A stretch of DNA of 64,000 bases from Streptomyces xanthophaeus (lineage in GTDB: Bacteria > Actinomycetota > Actinomycetes > Streptomycetales > Streptomycetaceae), in contig NZ_JOFT01000014.1 of NCBI RefSeq assembly GCF_000725805.1, positions 1-64,000 on the forward strand, in the 5' to 3' direction. Positions 1-7,763 of the stretch are shown here, piece after piece. The position numbers were made by a program, and so were the translations under genes. Position 1 is the first letter of the stretch. Each line of letters opens with the position of its first letter. The notes beneath the pieces are model-generated. The model did not search any database. It was not told the origin of the DNA and worked only from the letters and a program-made list of their open reading frames with translations.

Positions 1-1
1 G

Positions 2-313
2 CTCACCGACTCGGTCAACGGCAAGAAGAACGACGGCCAGGCCAAGGAACACGTCACCGTCGTCGACGTCGCCCAGCTCCTCCTCGACTCCGTCAAGACC
101 CCGGAGCCGGAACCCGAGCCGGAACCCGAGCCGGAGCCGGAGCCCACGCCGGAGGCAGAGCCGGAGCCGGTCGCGGAGGCCAAGGCTGAGGCGAAGGCCG
201 AGCCCAAGCCCGAGCCGAAGGCGGAGCCCGAAGCGAAGGCCGAGCCCGAGGCGAAGGTTGAGCCCGAGGCCGAGGCGAAGGCCGAGCCCGAGGAAGCCAA
301 GCAGGACAAGTAA
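2..313 (+). CDS. C-terminal end of an unidentified protein with acidic low-complexity tail (partial)
   Basis: The frame is open from base 2 to a TAA at 311-313, so only the last ~103 residues are visible. The first ~35 residues look like ordinary folded sequence, with a VVDVAQLLLDSV segment. The rest is a Pro-Glu/Ala-Lys low-complexity tail made of PEPE and AKAEPE repeats, which should be disordered and strongly charged. I do not recognise the family and the catalytic or binding part lies outside the window. It converges on the next gene across a strong hairpin. Confidence 0.7.
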   Translation, partial: LTDSVNGKKNDGQAKEHVTVVDVAQLLLDSVKTPEPEPEPEPEPEPEPTPEAEPEPVAEAKAEAKAEPKPEPKAEPEAKAEPEAKVEPEAEAKAEPEEAKQDK

Positions 314-335
314 GCACGGAGTCGGGCGAGTCCCG

Positions 336-380
336 ACGCAGCAGCGGCCGGCCCCCACCAGGGACCGGCCGCTGCTGCGT
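336..380. terminator. Bidirectional hairpin terminator between convergent genes
   Basis: A 16-bp perfect stem (336-351 with 365-380, core GCAGCAGCGGCCGG) closes a 13-nt loop. It sits between the converging ends of the gene stopping at 313 and the minus-strand gene stopping at 409. There is no clear T-tract, as is common in Streptomyces. Confidence 0.8.
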
Positions 381-408
381 GTTCAGGCCCGCCGGGGCCG
401 GGCCGGGA

Positions 409-1503
409 TCAGCCCTCGTCCCCCGCACGGTGGCGGCGCAGCATCGCGAAGCCGAGGCCCGCAGCACCGACCGCGGCCATGCCGCCGCCGGCGGCGAGCA
501 GCACCGGCGTCTCCTCCTTCGGCGGGGTGACCCCCTCCGCACCGGCCTTCACGCCGCCCTTCGGGACGACCCTGTCGACGACGGGCTTCTCGACGGGCTT
601 GCTGACGAGGTCCTTCTTGACGTCCGGCTCGACGTCCTTCTTCACGTCGTGCTTCCCGGTGTCGACCGTGTACCGCTCGACCAGCTTGCCGCTGAAGTCG
701 TAGACCCAGCTGTTGCCGCCGCTCTTGCCGTCGATGACGACGAACTTCACGCGCTTGCCGTCCTGGACGAGCTTGTACGTCCAGCCGTCGTTGAGCGCGC
801 TCGGGTTCTTCAGGTCGACAGTGCCGAGCAGGTTCCCGTTCGGCATGGAGATCTCGACGCGCTTGCCCTTCGGACCGTCCACGAGCTTGGCGATCCGCCC
901 GTCGGGCATGGCGATCCGGACCCAGGTCTCCTTGCCGGCCTCGGGCTTGACCTCCGGCTTCGGCTTCGGCTTCCCGACCGGCGGCTTCGGCTGCGGCGCG
1001 CCCTCCAGCCACGAGGTCACGGTGCCGTTCGGCTGGAGCACGACGTGGAGTCCGTTGTTCTGGCCGTACGCCGCCGCGCCGCCCTTGCTGACCAGCGTGT
1101 CCAGCTTCGTGGAGCCCGCGTAGATGTCGGCCTCGAAGTGGTCGTCGCCGATCTTGTAGACCTTGGCGATCGACCCGTCCGCCAGCTTCACCGTGGTGAC
1201 GTACGCACGGAGCTCCGGGGTCGGCTTGACCGGCGGGGTCGTGGGCGGGGTGACCGGAGGCGTCGTGGGCGGGACGGACGGGTCCACCTGCGGCTGCTCC
1301 ACCTCGGGCCGGTCCACCTGCGGCTGGTCGACCTGCGGCTGGTCGACCTGCGGCTGGTCGATGCCGGGCAGCACCTGCGGGTCCGGGACGGCCGGGGAAT
1401 CGGCGAAGGCGGACCCGACGGGGAGCGCCAGGACGGCGGACGCGCCGGCGACGACGACGGCGGTGCGGAGGGTGGTGCGGCGGGGGCGGCGGGGGCTGCG
1501 CAT
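409..1503 (-). CDS. Secreted protein with PQVD repeats and C-terminal membrane anchor
   Basis: The 364-residue protein begins with an Arg-rich n-region (MRSPRRPRRTTLR), an Ala/Val hydrophobic core and an ADS-type cleavage site near residue 36, so it is exported. Residues ~44-75 hold PQVD tandem repeats followed by Thr-Pro-rich linker. The middle (~95-300) is built from related strand-rich units resembling WVRIAMPDGRIAKLVDG and WVYDFSGKLVERY, perhaps beta-repeats. A Lys/Val-rich stalk leads to a final hydrophobic segment (LLAAGGGMAAVGAAGLG) and a basic tail RRHRAGDEG. This resembles a wall-sorting tail, but no LPXTG or LAXTG motif is visible; the nearest sequence is EETPV. A surface-exposed, membrane-anchored role is inferred; the function is unknown. 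Confidence 0.8.
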   Translation of the reverse strand: MRSPRRPRRTTLRTAVVVAGASAVLALPVGSAFADSPAVPDPQVLPGIDQPQVDQPQVDQPQVDRPEVEQPQVDPSVPPTTPPVTPPTTPPVKPTPELRAYVTTVKLADGSIAKVYKIGDDHFEADIYAGSTKLDTLVSKGGAAAYGQNNGLHVVLQPNGTVTSWLEGAPQPKPPVGKPKPKPEVKPEAGKETWVRIAMPDGRIAKLVDGPKGKRVEISMPNGNLLGTVDLKNPSALNDGWTYKLVQDGKRVKFVVIDGKSGGNSWVYDFSGKLVERYTVDTGKHDVKKDVEPDVKKDLVSKPVEKPVVDRVVPKGGVKAGAEGVTPPKEETPVLLAAGGGMAAVGAAGLGFAMLRRHRAGDEG

Positions 1504-1780
1504 GCGGGGACTCTTCTCCTGCTCGTTCTTGCTCGTACGTCGGTGCGTTCGTGCTGCGTGGCGTCGACAGGAACGAAACTACGGACCCCATATATGCATA
1601 TTCATTCGGGAACGTAACGAACCTCCGCAGAATGCAGCGCAGCCACGTAAACCGGACATCCGGCCGAGGTGGGGAACACCCCCCGGGGTACCCCTAGGGG
1701 ATGTCACAGGTCAGCCGCAAAGGCGGCCGGTTCCGGCACCCCGGCCACCCGGCCGCGCCGGACCAGGTACTTTCGATCAC

Positions 1781-2674
1781 GTGGCTGGATTCAGGATCGG
1801 ACGCGGCCGGGACAACAACCGCTCTCCGCAACAACCCCCGCGGCAGCAGCCGTACGGTCAGCAGCAACCGCCGCCGTACGGCCAGCAGCCCTACCCACCT
1901 GCCGGTGGACCCCCTCAGCAGCAGTGGCCCCAGCAGGCCGCCGCCGGGGGCCACGGCGAGCCCGAGTACTTCGACCCGTACGGACAGCAGCCCCAGGCGC
2001 AGCCCCCGTACGGCCCGGGACCGGGCTACACGAACGACAACCCGGGGCACACCCAGGTCTTCGCTTTCGGTGAGGATCCGTACAGCCAGGGCGCGACGTA
2101 CCAGGCCGGGGCGGCCTCGGCAGCCCCGGCGGGTCCGCGGCTGCCGTGGAAGGAGCTCCTGCGCGGCATCGTGACCCGCCCGGGGCAGACCTTCCTCCAG
2201 ATGCGCGACTACGCCGTCTGGGGCCCGGCCCTGACCGTGACGTTCCTCTACGGGCTCCTCGCCGTCTTCGGCTTCGACGACGCCCGCGAGGACGCGATCA
2301 ACGCGACGCTGTCCAAGGCCGTCCCGATCGTCCTGTCCGCGGGCGTGGCCTTCGTCATCTGCGGCCTGCTCCTGGGCGCCGTCACGCACACCCTGGCCCG
2401 CCAGCTGGGCGGCGACGGCGCGTGGCAGCCGACCGTGGGCCTGTCGATGCTGGTCATGTCCGTCACCGACGCCCCGCGCCTGCTGTTCGCGGTGTTCCTC
2501 GGCGGCGACAACATGGTCGTGCAGGTGCTGGGCTGGGCCACCTGGGTGGCGGCCGGCGCCCTCTTCACCTCGCTGATCAGCAAGTCGCACGACCTGCCGT
2601 GGCCGAAGGCCCTGGGCGCGTCCGCGATCCAGCTGATCGCCCTGCTGTCGATCATCAAGCTCGGCACGCTGTAA
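1781..2674 (+). CDS. Yip1-domain integral membrane protein with Gln/Pro/Tyr-rich N-terminus
   Basis: The GTG at 1781 is preferred: the product then begins VAGFRIGRGRDNN, like Streptomyces homologues I recall, and upstream in-frame sequence is the antisense of the neighbouring gene. Length is 297 aa. Residues ~1-120 are a disordered QQPYGQQ/PPYG-type region; ~125-297 form a Yip1-like bundle of about five membrane helices, starting after LPWKELLRGIVTRPGQTF. Yip1 proteins are membrane proteins of poorly defined function in bacteria. The gene is divergent from the secreted protein and ends at a strong terminator. Confidence 0.8.
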   Translation: MAGFRIGRGRDNNRSPQQPPRQQPYGQQQPPPYGQQPYPPAGGPPQQQWPQQAAAGGHGEPEYFDPYGQQPQAQPPYGPGPGYTNDNPGHTQVFAFGEDPYSQGATYQAGAASAAPAGPRLPWKELLRGIVTRPGQTFLQMRDYAVWGPALTVTFLYGLLAVFGFDDAREDAINATLSKAVPIVLSAGVAFVICGLLLGAVTHTLARQLGGDGAWQPTVGLSMLVMSVTDAPRLLFAVFLGGDNMVVQVLGWATWVAAGALFTSLISKSHDLPWPKALGASAIQLIALLSIIKLGTL

Positions 2675-2683
2675 CCCGTACGC

Positions 2684-2726
2684 GCAAGGGCCCGCCGCGC
2701 AGGTGACTGCGGGGCGGGCCCTTTGC
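2684..2726. terminator. Hairpin terminator between Yip1 gene and phosphoribosyltransferase gene
   Basis: Near-perfect inverted repeat: GCAAGGGCCCGCC (2684-2696) pairs with GGCGGGCCCTTTGC (2713-2726) with one bulge. It lies between convergent genes and probably serves both strands. Confidence 0.75.
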
Positions 2727-2741
2727 GGTGTCCGGTGCGGA

Positions 2742-3239
2742 TCAGGCGTCGAGGACCTGGCCCTCGCGCTTGACCACGGGCGGCTCCACCGACCAGGGGA
2801 AGTTGATCCACTCGTCGGTCTTCTTCCACACGTACTCGCACTTCACGAGCGAGTGGGACTTCTCGTAGATCACGGCGGAGCGCACCTCGGCCACGTGGCC
2901 GAGGCAGAAGTCGTGGACCAGCTTCAGCGTCTTGCCGGTGTCGGCGACGTCGTCGGCGATCAGCACCTTCTTGTCGGTGAAGTCGATCGCCTCGGGCACG
3001 GGCGACAGCATGACCGGCATCTCGAGCGTGGTCCCGACCCCCGTGTAGAACTCGACGTTCACGAGGTGGATGTTCTTGCAGTCGAGCGCGTAGGCCAGCC
3101 CGCCCGCGACGAAGACCCCGCCCCGGGCGATGCTCAGGATGATGTCGGGCTCGTAGCCGTCGTCGGCGACGGTCTGCGCCAGCTCGCGCACGGCGCGCCC
3201 GAAACCCTCGTAGTTCAGGTTCTCGCGTACTTCGCTCAT
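2742..3239 (-). CDS. Phosphoribosyltransferase (purine PRT-like)
   Basis: The 165-aa cytoplasmic protein has the type I phosphoribosyltransferase PRPP-binding motif [13 protein letters not shown] at ~92-104 and a [10 protein letters not shown] pyrophosphate-loop segment at ~32-41. These enzymes transfer ribose-5-phosphate from PRPP to a purine or related base. It is close in size to hypoxanthine/xanthine-guanine PRTs, but the exact base cannot be told from sequence. The start codon overlaps the stop of dcd (ATGA at 3236-3239), so the two nucleotide-metabolism genes are translationally coupled, dcd first. Confidence 0.88.
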   Translation of the reverse strand: MSEVRENLNYEGFGRAVRELAQTVADDGYEPDIILSIARGGVFVAGGLAYALDCKNIHLVNVEFYTGVGTTLEMPVMLSPVPEAIDFTDKKVLIADDVADTGKTLKLVHDFCLGHVAEVRSAVIYEKSHSLVKCEYVWKKTDEWINFPWSVEPPVVKREGQVLDA

Positions 3240-3823
3240 GCCTCGTGCCTCACCTGGGTGCGGTGGAAGTTCTGGAAGGAGCGCGAGGCGGTCGGCCCGC
3301 GCTGCCCCTGGTAGCGGGACCCGTACCGCTCACTGCCGTACGGGAACTCCGCGGGCGAGCTGAGCCGGAACAGGCACAGCTGCCCGATCTTCATGCCCGG
3401 CCAGAGCTTGATCGGCAGCGTGGCGAGGTTCGACAGCTCCAGGGTCACGTGGCCCGAGAAGCCGGGGTCGATGAACCCGGCGGTCGAATGCGTCACCAGC
3501 CCCAGGCGGCCCAGGCTGGACTTCCCCTCCAGTCTGGAGGCGATGTCGTCGGGCAGCGAGATGACCTCGTACGTCGAGGCGAGCACGAACTCGCCCGGAT
3601 GCAGGATGAACGCCTCGTCCCCTTCGGGCTCGACCATCCGCGTCAGGTCGGACTGCTCGACCGCGGGGTCGATGTGGGCGTAGCGGTGGTTCTCGAAGAC
3701 CCGGAAGAACCGGTCGAGACGTACATCGATGCTGGAGGGCTGCACCATCGACTCCTCGAACGGGTCGATGCGAACCCGTCCGCTGTCGATCTCGGCCCGG
3801 ATGTCTTTGTCAGAGAGAAGCAC
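3236..3823 (-). CDS. dcd: dCTP deaminase
   Basis: Deaminates dCTP to dUTP, feeding dTMP synthesis. The Dcd/dUTPase fold is marked by [18 protein letters not shown] (~101-118), followed by [15 protein letters not shown], which carries the catalytic Glu and trimer contacts. I chose the GTG at 3823 (195 aa, beginning [12 protein letters not shown]) because known Dcd proteins are ~190-193 aa and start at this point. An upstream in-frame ATG at 3847 would add eight atypical residues. It is the first gene of a two-gene operon with the overlapping phosphoribosyltransferase. Confidence 0.95.
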   Translation of the reverse strand: MLLSDKDIRAEIDSGRVRIDPFEESMVQPSSIDVRLDRFFRVFENHRYAHIDPAVEQSDLTRMVEPEGDEAFILHPGEFVLASTYEVISLPDDIASRLEGKSSLGRLGLVTHSTAGFIDPGFSGHVTLELSNLATLPIKLWPGMKIGQLCLFRLSSPAEFPYGSERYGSRYQGQRGPTASRSFQNFHRTQVRHEA

Positions 3824-3905
3824 GTCCCGAGGATACGCAGAGCGCACGGGCCACCCCCAATCGAGAGCGGATGCCCGCGCGCCCCGGCCCAGCCCTTACC
3901 GCTGG

Positions 3906-4070
3906 CTACCGCTTCACGGCGCCCACGGGCACGGCGTGCCTCAGCCGCGCGCACCGCGGGCAGCGCAGCAGCCGCCCGGGTCCGATCCGGCCGGCACCGA
4001 GGTGCTGCAGCGGGAAGGAGGCGGTACTGAACACGTGCCCTTCGGCACAACGGACGACGGTGTGCTCCAT
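3906..4070 (-). CDS. Small putative zinc-binding protein (54 aa)
   Basis: The ATG at 4070 follows a GGGGAAAGGGA ribosome-binding site about seven bases upstream. The 54-residue product contains RCAEGH near the N-terminus and RCPRCARLRH near the C-terminus, a CxxxH/CxxC spacing consistent with one zinc ribbon. Such tiny Cys/His proteins recur in Streptomyces with no assigned function. A longer in-frame upstream extension (to 4208) exists but is Arg-rich and lacks a ribosome-binding site, so I rejected it. Confidence 0.6.
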   Translation of the reverse strand: MEHTVVRCAEGHVFSTASFPLQHLGAGRIGPGRLLRCPRCARLRHAVPVGAVKR

Positions 4071-4294
4071 CGAGTCCCTTTCCCCAACGAGCCGTACTGC
4101 GACGAATCGCCACATTAGGGGATGTTCGGCCACTTGCTCCAGCCGCCGCTCCGCGCCCCTACGGTACGCCCCAACTCCCGCACCCACACGCCTCGGTGCA
4201 CGCCACACACGACGACGACCCCGCGGAAATTCACCGGGGGTCGATCATGGGGTAGAGTGAGGCACGATACGGCTCCAGGCAACTGGAACGCTGT

Positions 4295-4368
4295 GCGGAT
4301 GTAGTTTAATGGTAGAACATGAGCTTCCCAAGCTTATAGCGCGGGTTCGATTCCCGTCATCCGCTCCA
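4295..4368 (+). tRNA. tRNA-Gly (CCC anticodon), integration target
   Basis: Cloverleaf can be drawn: acceptor GCGGATG/CATCCGC, D-arm with AATGGTA loop, anticodon stem TGAGC/GCTTA around loop TTCCCAA (anticodon CCC, reads GGG), T-arm GCGGG-TTCGATT-CCCGT, discriminator T and encoded CCA (4366-4368). A TAGAGT -10-like box sits at 4252-4257. It is followed by its own terminator and by the integrated element, whose attL begins inside the anticodon loop. Confidence 0.95.
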
Positions 4369-4370
4369 TT
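4325..4370. repeat. attL: direct repeat copy overlapping the tRNA-Gly 3' half
   Basis: 46 bp identical to 15084-15129. After one mismatch (4371 G / 15130 A) identity continues for 29 bp through the tRNA terminator (4372-4400 = 15131-15159). The repeat starts in the anticodon loop (TTCCCAAGC) and runs through the T-arm and CCA, the typical position for actinomycete tyrosine integrases. Confidence 0.93.
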
Positions 4371-4373
4371 GCA

Positions 4374-4400
4374 AAGCCCCAGGTCAGCGACCTGGGGCTT
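4374..4400. terminator. tRNA-Gly terminator hairpin
   Basis: AAGCCCCAGGT / ACCTGGGGCTT stem with a CAGCG loop region and a following TTTTG run. It lies six bases after the tRNA CCA and 19 bases before the convergent integrase stop. A copy is present at attR. Confidence 0.85.
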
Positions 4401-4419
4401 TTGTGTTGGCTAGACCTCT

Positions 4420-5565
4420 CTATTGCTCTCGTGCCAGTTCCGTGCCAGAAGCCTCGGCACGCAGCGCCTGCACCCGGGCATCGATCCCTGCGGCGACTTC
4501 CTTCTGCCGGGCCAGGTTCGAGTGCTGGTAGACCATGGCCGCCTTCTCCGAGGACTGGCCGGCGCGGACCATCGTGTCCTTCAGCGTCGCCCCGGACTGC
4601 GTCGACAGGGTGTGCCCGGTGTGACGAAGGTCGTAGAGGGTGAAGCCATCCGGCAGTCCGACTTTCTTACGGGCCTTCTTCCACTTCCGTCCAAAGGTCG
4701 TCCGCCGAAAGGGGGCACCCCGCTCCCCCACGAAGAGCAGGCCGTCCGGCTCTTGCTCCGCGTACAGATACATGTGGAGCTTGAGGTCAGCCTTCATGAA
4801 CTCCGGCAGGACGATGAACCTCCTGCCCGCCTCGGACTTGGTGTCACCGGGCGCCCGCTTGCCGGTGTTCAGCTCGGGCTCAGCGGACCGCACCCAGACG
4901 CCGTTGTTGACCAGGTCGACGTCATGCCGCCGCAAAGCTGCTTGCTCCTCAGGTCGGGCGGGACCGTAGGCGGCGATGTAGACGAGGAGCCGCCAGCGTG
5001 CGCCCATCTCCTGAGCGAGCGCGTCAACCTGCTCGACGGTGGCGGTGGGCCGCTCCGCGGGCGACTCCTTCCCGGCGCCCTTGATCCGGCACGGGTTCCG
5101 GCGGATCAACTCGTCGTCGGCAGCGGTCTCCATGATCGCCTTCAGGAGCCGGTACGTCTTCGCCACGGTCGTGGCCCCAGTCGCCTTGAGCCGATCGGCG
5201 CGCCAGGTACGGACGCGGGGCGGGGTGATCTCGTCCAGGTCCAAGTCCTCGAAGGTCGGCAAGAGGTGCAGCCGGAGCAGCCGCCGGTACAGCTCATCGG
5301 TGGTGGCCGCGAGCCCTCTTTCCTCGATCCACTGAAGTGCGTACTCACCGAAGTTGACGGCTCCGGCGTCCGGGTCCCGCCAATCCCCCTTGTTGATCTC
5401 GGTCTGCTTCTCGGCGAGCCAGTCGTCCGCGTCCCTGGTCGTCTCGAACGTCTCCGGCGCCGGGCGCATCACGCCGTCAGGCCCCGGGTAACGAGCTTGG
5501 ATCCGACCGGACGGCAGCTTGCGAATGGCACCGAACCGGCGCCGTCTGCCCTTGCTGTTGGCCAT
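4420..5565 (-). CDS. int: Tyrosine site-specific integrase of the AICE
   Basis: The 381-aa protein has an N-terminal AP2-like arm-binding region, a core-binding SAM-like domain (~70-160) and a C-terminal catalytic domain. Visible catalytic residues are Arg204 (GPARPEEQ context), Arg314-His315 in YDLRHTGH, and the nucleophile Tyr346 in AAMVYQHSN. The usual HxxR histidine position is Tyr here (LYDLRH), a common AICE variant. It recombines attP with the tRNA-Gly attB and, with Xis, reverses this. The stop lies 20 bp from the tRNA terminator. The start overlaps the xis stop (TGATG), so expression is coupled to xis and probably to rep. Confidence 0.95.
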   Translation of the reverse strand: MANSKGRRRRFGAIRKLPSGRIQARYPGPDGVMRPAPETFETTRDADDWLAEKQTEINKGDWRDPDAGAVNFGEYALQWIEERGLAATTDELYRRLLRLHLLPTFEDLDLDEITPPRVRTWRADRLKATGATTVAKTYRLLKAIMETAADDELIRRNPCRIKGAGKESPAERPTATVEQVDALAQEMGARWRLLVYIAAYGPARPEEQAALRRHDVDLVNNGVWVRSAEPELNTGKRAPGDTKSEAGRRFIVLPEFMKADLKLHMYLYAEQEPDGLLFVGERGAPFRRTTFGRKWKKARKKVGLPDGFTLYDLRHTGHTLSTQSGATLKDTMVRAGQSSEKAAMVYQHSNLARQKEVAAGIDARVQALRAEASGTELAREQ

Positions 5566-5777
5566 CAGGCAGCCCTCCGGTAGCGGGAGCGCTGCGGCCG
5601 ACGCGGCTCGACGGTGTTGGCGGCGATGTACTCCTGAACCGCGCTCTCCGGAATCCGCACGTGGGTACCGACCTTGACGTACCGGATACGACGCTCGGCG
5701 ACGAGGCGGCGTGGGAACCTCACGGTGGTCCCGAGCAGTTCGGCGACCTGGACGACGGACAGGTATCGCTCACTCAT
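5565..5777 (-). CDS. xis: Excisionase (MerR-like helix-turn-helix)
   Basis: The 70-aa product begins MSERYLSVVQVAELLGTTVR, a winged-helix DNA-binding domain of the excisionase/MerR type, and ends in a basic tail. Such proteins bend DNA at att sites and push the integrase towards excision. It overlaps the end of the replication initiator by 8 bp and the start of int by 1 bp, so the three form one translationally coupled unit (rep-xis-int), as in pSAM2. Confidence 0.9.
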   Translation of the reverse strand: MSERYLSVVQVAELLGTTVRFPRRLVAERRIRYVKVGTHVRIPESAVQEYIAANTVEPRRPQRSRYRRAA

Positions 5778-7257
5778 CTCGTTCCCCCATGAGTTCTTCT
5801 CGGGCGATCTCGCGGTTGAGCCGGATGTCGCGGCGGATGTTGGCGGCGAGCCAGGACTCACCGGGGGTGGAGCCGTGGCCGGCGTAGGACCAGTGGGCGA
5901 CGACGAGGAGGGTGGCCTCGGGGTGGTCGTCGGGGTCGGGCAGGCCGAGGGAGGCGCGTTGCTGGGCGGCGCGGTAGTCGGCGCGGACCTGTCGTAAGGC
6001 CCCGAGGGTGGTCGAGTAGTTGCGGGACTTGGTGGAGAAGTGCCCGCGGAAGCCGAGCATGTGAGCCCAGCCAGCGAGGCGGCGGCTCGGGTAGACCGCT
6101 TGGAGTTCGATGCAGGCTGCCATGAGACGACGGACGTGATCGGGGACAAGCAGTCTTGCGAGGTCTTCACGGGTGCCCGTTCCGTGGCACCCAGCGCAGC
6201 GGCTGAGAGCGGACCCCGGACGGTCGTACCGGTCGGAGACCCCGGTTCCCCCGCACTTGCGGCAGTGCACAGCTTCATCGGTGGCACCCGTGCTCTCGGC
6301 TGCCTTGGTCGCGTACTTGGCGACGTAGGAGGCGACCGCCTGCTCTGTCAGGTCTTCCCCGTTGCCGAAGGCGCCGATGGGCTTCACGTCGATCTGCTCG
6401 CCCCACTGGAGCAGCCAGTCGTTGGGGAAGCCGTGCTCCGGGCTGGCGGGCACAACGACACTGACGCGGGCTGCAGCGGCCCGGATGGCATCGGTAAGCA
6501 GGTCGAGGGTGGCCCACACCGGGGGCGGGCTGTCGGGCCCGTCCGGTCCGTCGAAGCGGATCACGGCGTGGAAGTGCACGGCTCCGCGCTTCTGGTACTC
6601 GGCGACCTTGCCGAAGGAGACGCGGGACTGTTCGCGGGCAGCTTTCTGGGTGAGGCCGGCGCGGGCGGCGATCTCTCGGCGGAGGTAGATCGTGAAGTAG
6701 CGCCACAGCTCGGAGGCGTGGTTGTTCCACAGCACCGCACCGGCGTAGTCGTAGGTGGCCGGGTCGAGCGGGGTGCCCAGTTCCTCGGCGTCTTCGGGGT
6801 GCCGGATGCCGCAGCGGCAGGGGCGGGTGCCGGGGCGGTTGTGGACGGGGCCGAAGGACGGGGCGGTCAGGGTGGCGAAGACGCGGGGGTGATCGCGGAT
6901 CGTCTCGGGGGTGCCCTTGTCGGGGTCGCCGACGAGTCCGGCGCGGATGAGGTGGTAGGTGTCGCCCGCGTAGGTCCAGGCGCAGGCGGGGCAGCGGGAG
7001 GCCCGGCGGTTGCCGCAGGCGACGCGGAGGACGCCGCCGGGTTCGGTGTCGGTGTTGTAGGCGTGGATCACGGTCCGGGTGGCGGGGTCGATGAGCTTGG
7101 TGCCGCCGGAGAGGCGGATCGGGGCGGCGCATCCCCCGGTGCGGCGGATCTGTTCGTGGAGGCGGTCGAAGCCGGGAGCCCCGGCCACCCGGAGCAGATC
7201 GCTCAGGGTGGCCGGGTCCAGGCCCGCCATGGTGGCGGCGTCGGTCAAGGCGGTCAC
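5770..7257 (-). CDS. repSA: RepSA-type rolling-circle replication initiator
   Basis: The 495-aa protein starts at GTG 7257 (GTGA overlap with the upstream gene). It carries the rolling-circle initiator signatures: an FATLTAPSFGPVH segment (~127-139), the metal-binding HFH (His228-His230) in AVHFHAVIRFDG, and a YVAKYATK segment (~311-318) with candidate nicking tyrosines. Cys-rich pairs (RCPAC ~89; CRCG ~147; CxxC near 325-345) suggest additional zinc sites. It should nick the double-strand origin and drive replication of the excised circle. I did not identify the nick site. Confidence 0.9.
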   Translation of the reverse strand: MTALTDAATMAGLDPATLSDLLRVAGAPGFDRLHEQIRRTGGCAAPIRLSGGTKLIDPATRTVIHAYNTDTEPGGVLRVACGNRRASRCPACAWTYAGDTYHLIRAGLVGDPDKGTPETIRDHPRVFATLTAPSFGPVHNRPGTRPCRCGIRHPEDAEELGTPLDPATYDYAGAVLWNNHASELWRYFTIYLRREIAARAGLTQKAAREQSRVSFGKVAEYQKRGAVHFHAVIRFDGPDGPDSPPPVWATLDLLTDAIRAAAARVSVVVPASPEHGFPNDWLLQWGEQIDVKPIGAFGNGEDLTEQAVASYVAKYATKAAESTGATDEAVHCRKCGGTGVSDRYDRPGSALSRCAGCHGTGTREDLARLLVPDHVRRLMAACIELQAVYPSRRLAGWAHMLGFRGHFSTKSRNYSTTLGALRQVRADYRAAQQRASLGLPDPDDHPEATLLVVAHWSYAGHGSTPGESWLAANIRRDIRLNREIAREELMGERDE

Positions 7258-7436
7258 TTCCCGGCGTGGGTGAGGGCGGCCGGGGCGGTGCGGTTGCCAG
7301 TGCCCTTGCAGGCCGGGCAGGTGGCGGGAAGAGTGCGGCGCTGCCCGTCCGAGTTGGTGGTGCCGGTGGTGATGTGGACGACGGGGAAGCCGTCGCAGTG
7401 GGAGCAGGCACGCGCGACCGGAGGCTGGGGCATCAT
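7254..7436 (-). CDS. Small zinc-ribbon-like protein upstream of rep
   Basis: 60 aa (or 59 from the second ATG at 7433) with two CxxC knuckles, CSHC and CPACKGTG; the second resembles a DnaJ-type zinc motif. The stop overlaps the repSA start (GTGA), so it is coupled to replication initiator synthesis. A GGAAAG ribosome-binding site precedes the start. Function unknown; a role as an accessory to Rep or a small regulator is only a guess from position. Confidence 0.7.
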   Translation of the reverse strand: MMPQPPVARACSHCDGFPVVHITTGTTNSDGQRRTLPATCPACKGTGNRTAPAALTHAGK

Positions 7437-7481
7437 GGGCTTTCCCTTTCGGGTCCGATGGATCTGGAATGGGTGGAGCCG

Positions 7482-7521
7482 TCCGGGGCGGCGGAAGTTT
7501 GGCGACCGAGGCCGCCCCGGA
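7482..7521. terminator. Hairpin between AICE genes
   Basis: TCCGGGGCGGC (7482-7492) pairs perfectly with GCCGCCCCGGA (7511-7521), an 11-bp stem with an 18-nt loop in the 90-bp gap before the zinc-ribbon/rep genes. It could terminate or attenuate readthrough from the transfer genes, or be an origin structure; no T-tract is present. Confidence 0.5.
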
Positions 7522-7526
7522 GGGCG

Positions 7527-7712
7527 TTACTTGATGCGGTGACCGCGCTTCTGCGTGGCGTTGAAGATGCGCTTGTCCTCGCGGGTGGCGGTGCCGTTGC
7601 CGATCCGGTCACGGATCTCGTTCAGGCGACGGCCACTCTCGCGCTTGGCCTGCTCGAACCGCCGATCCTGTTCGTCGTGGTCGATTTCGGGACGCTTGCT
7701 GAAGAAGCGCAT
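7527..7712 (-). CDS. Small charged AICE protein (61 aa)
   Basis: MRFFSKRPEIDHDEQDRR start preceded by AAGGAAGG. The product is short, helical and highly charged (many Arg/Glu/Asp), with no Cys or membrane segment. Codon use matches its neighbours and it sits between the GGDEF and zinc-ribbon genes. I do not recognise a function. Confidence 0.65.
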   Translation of the reverse strand: MRFFSKRPEIDHDEQDRRFEQAKRESGRRLNEIRDRIGNGTATREDKRIFNATQKRGHRIK

Positions 7713-7763
7713 GTCAGTGACCTTCCTTGGTTGGTGAGCGGGGAGCCTTGCGACCGAAGCCGC

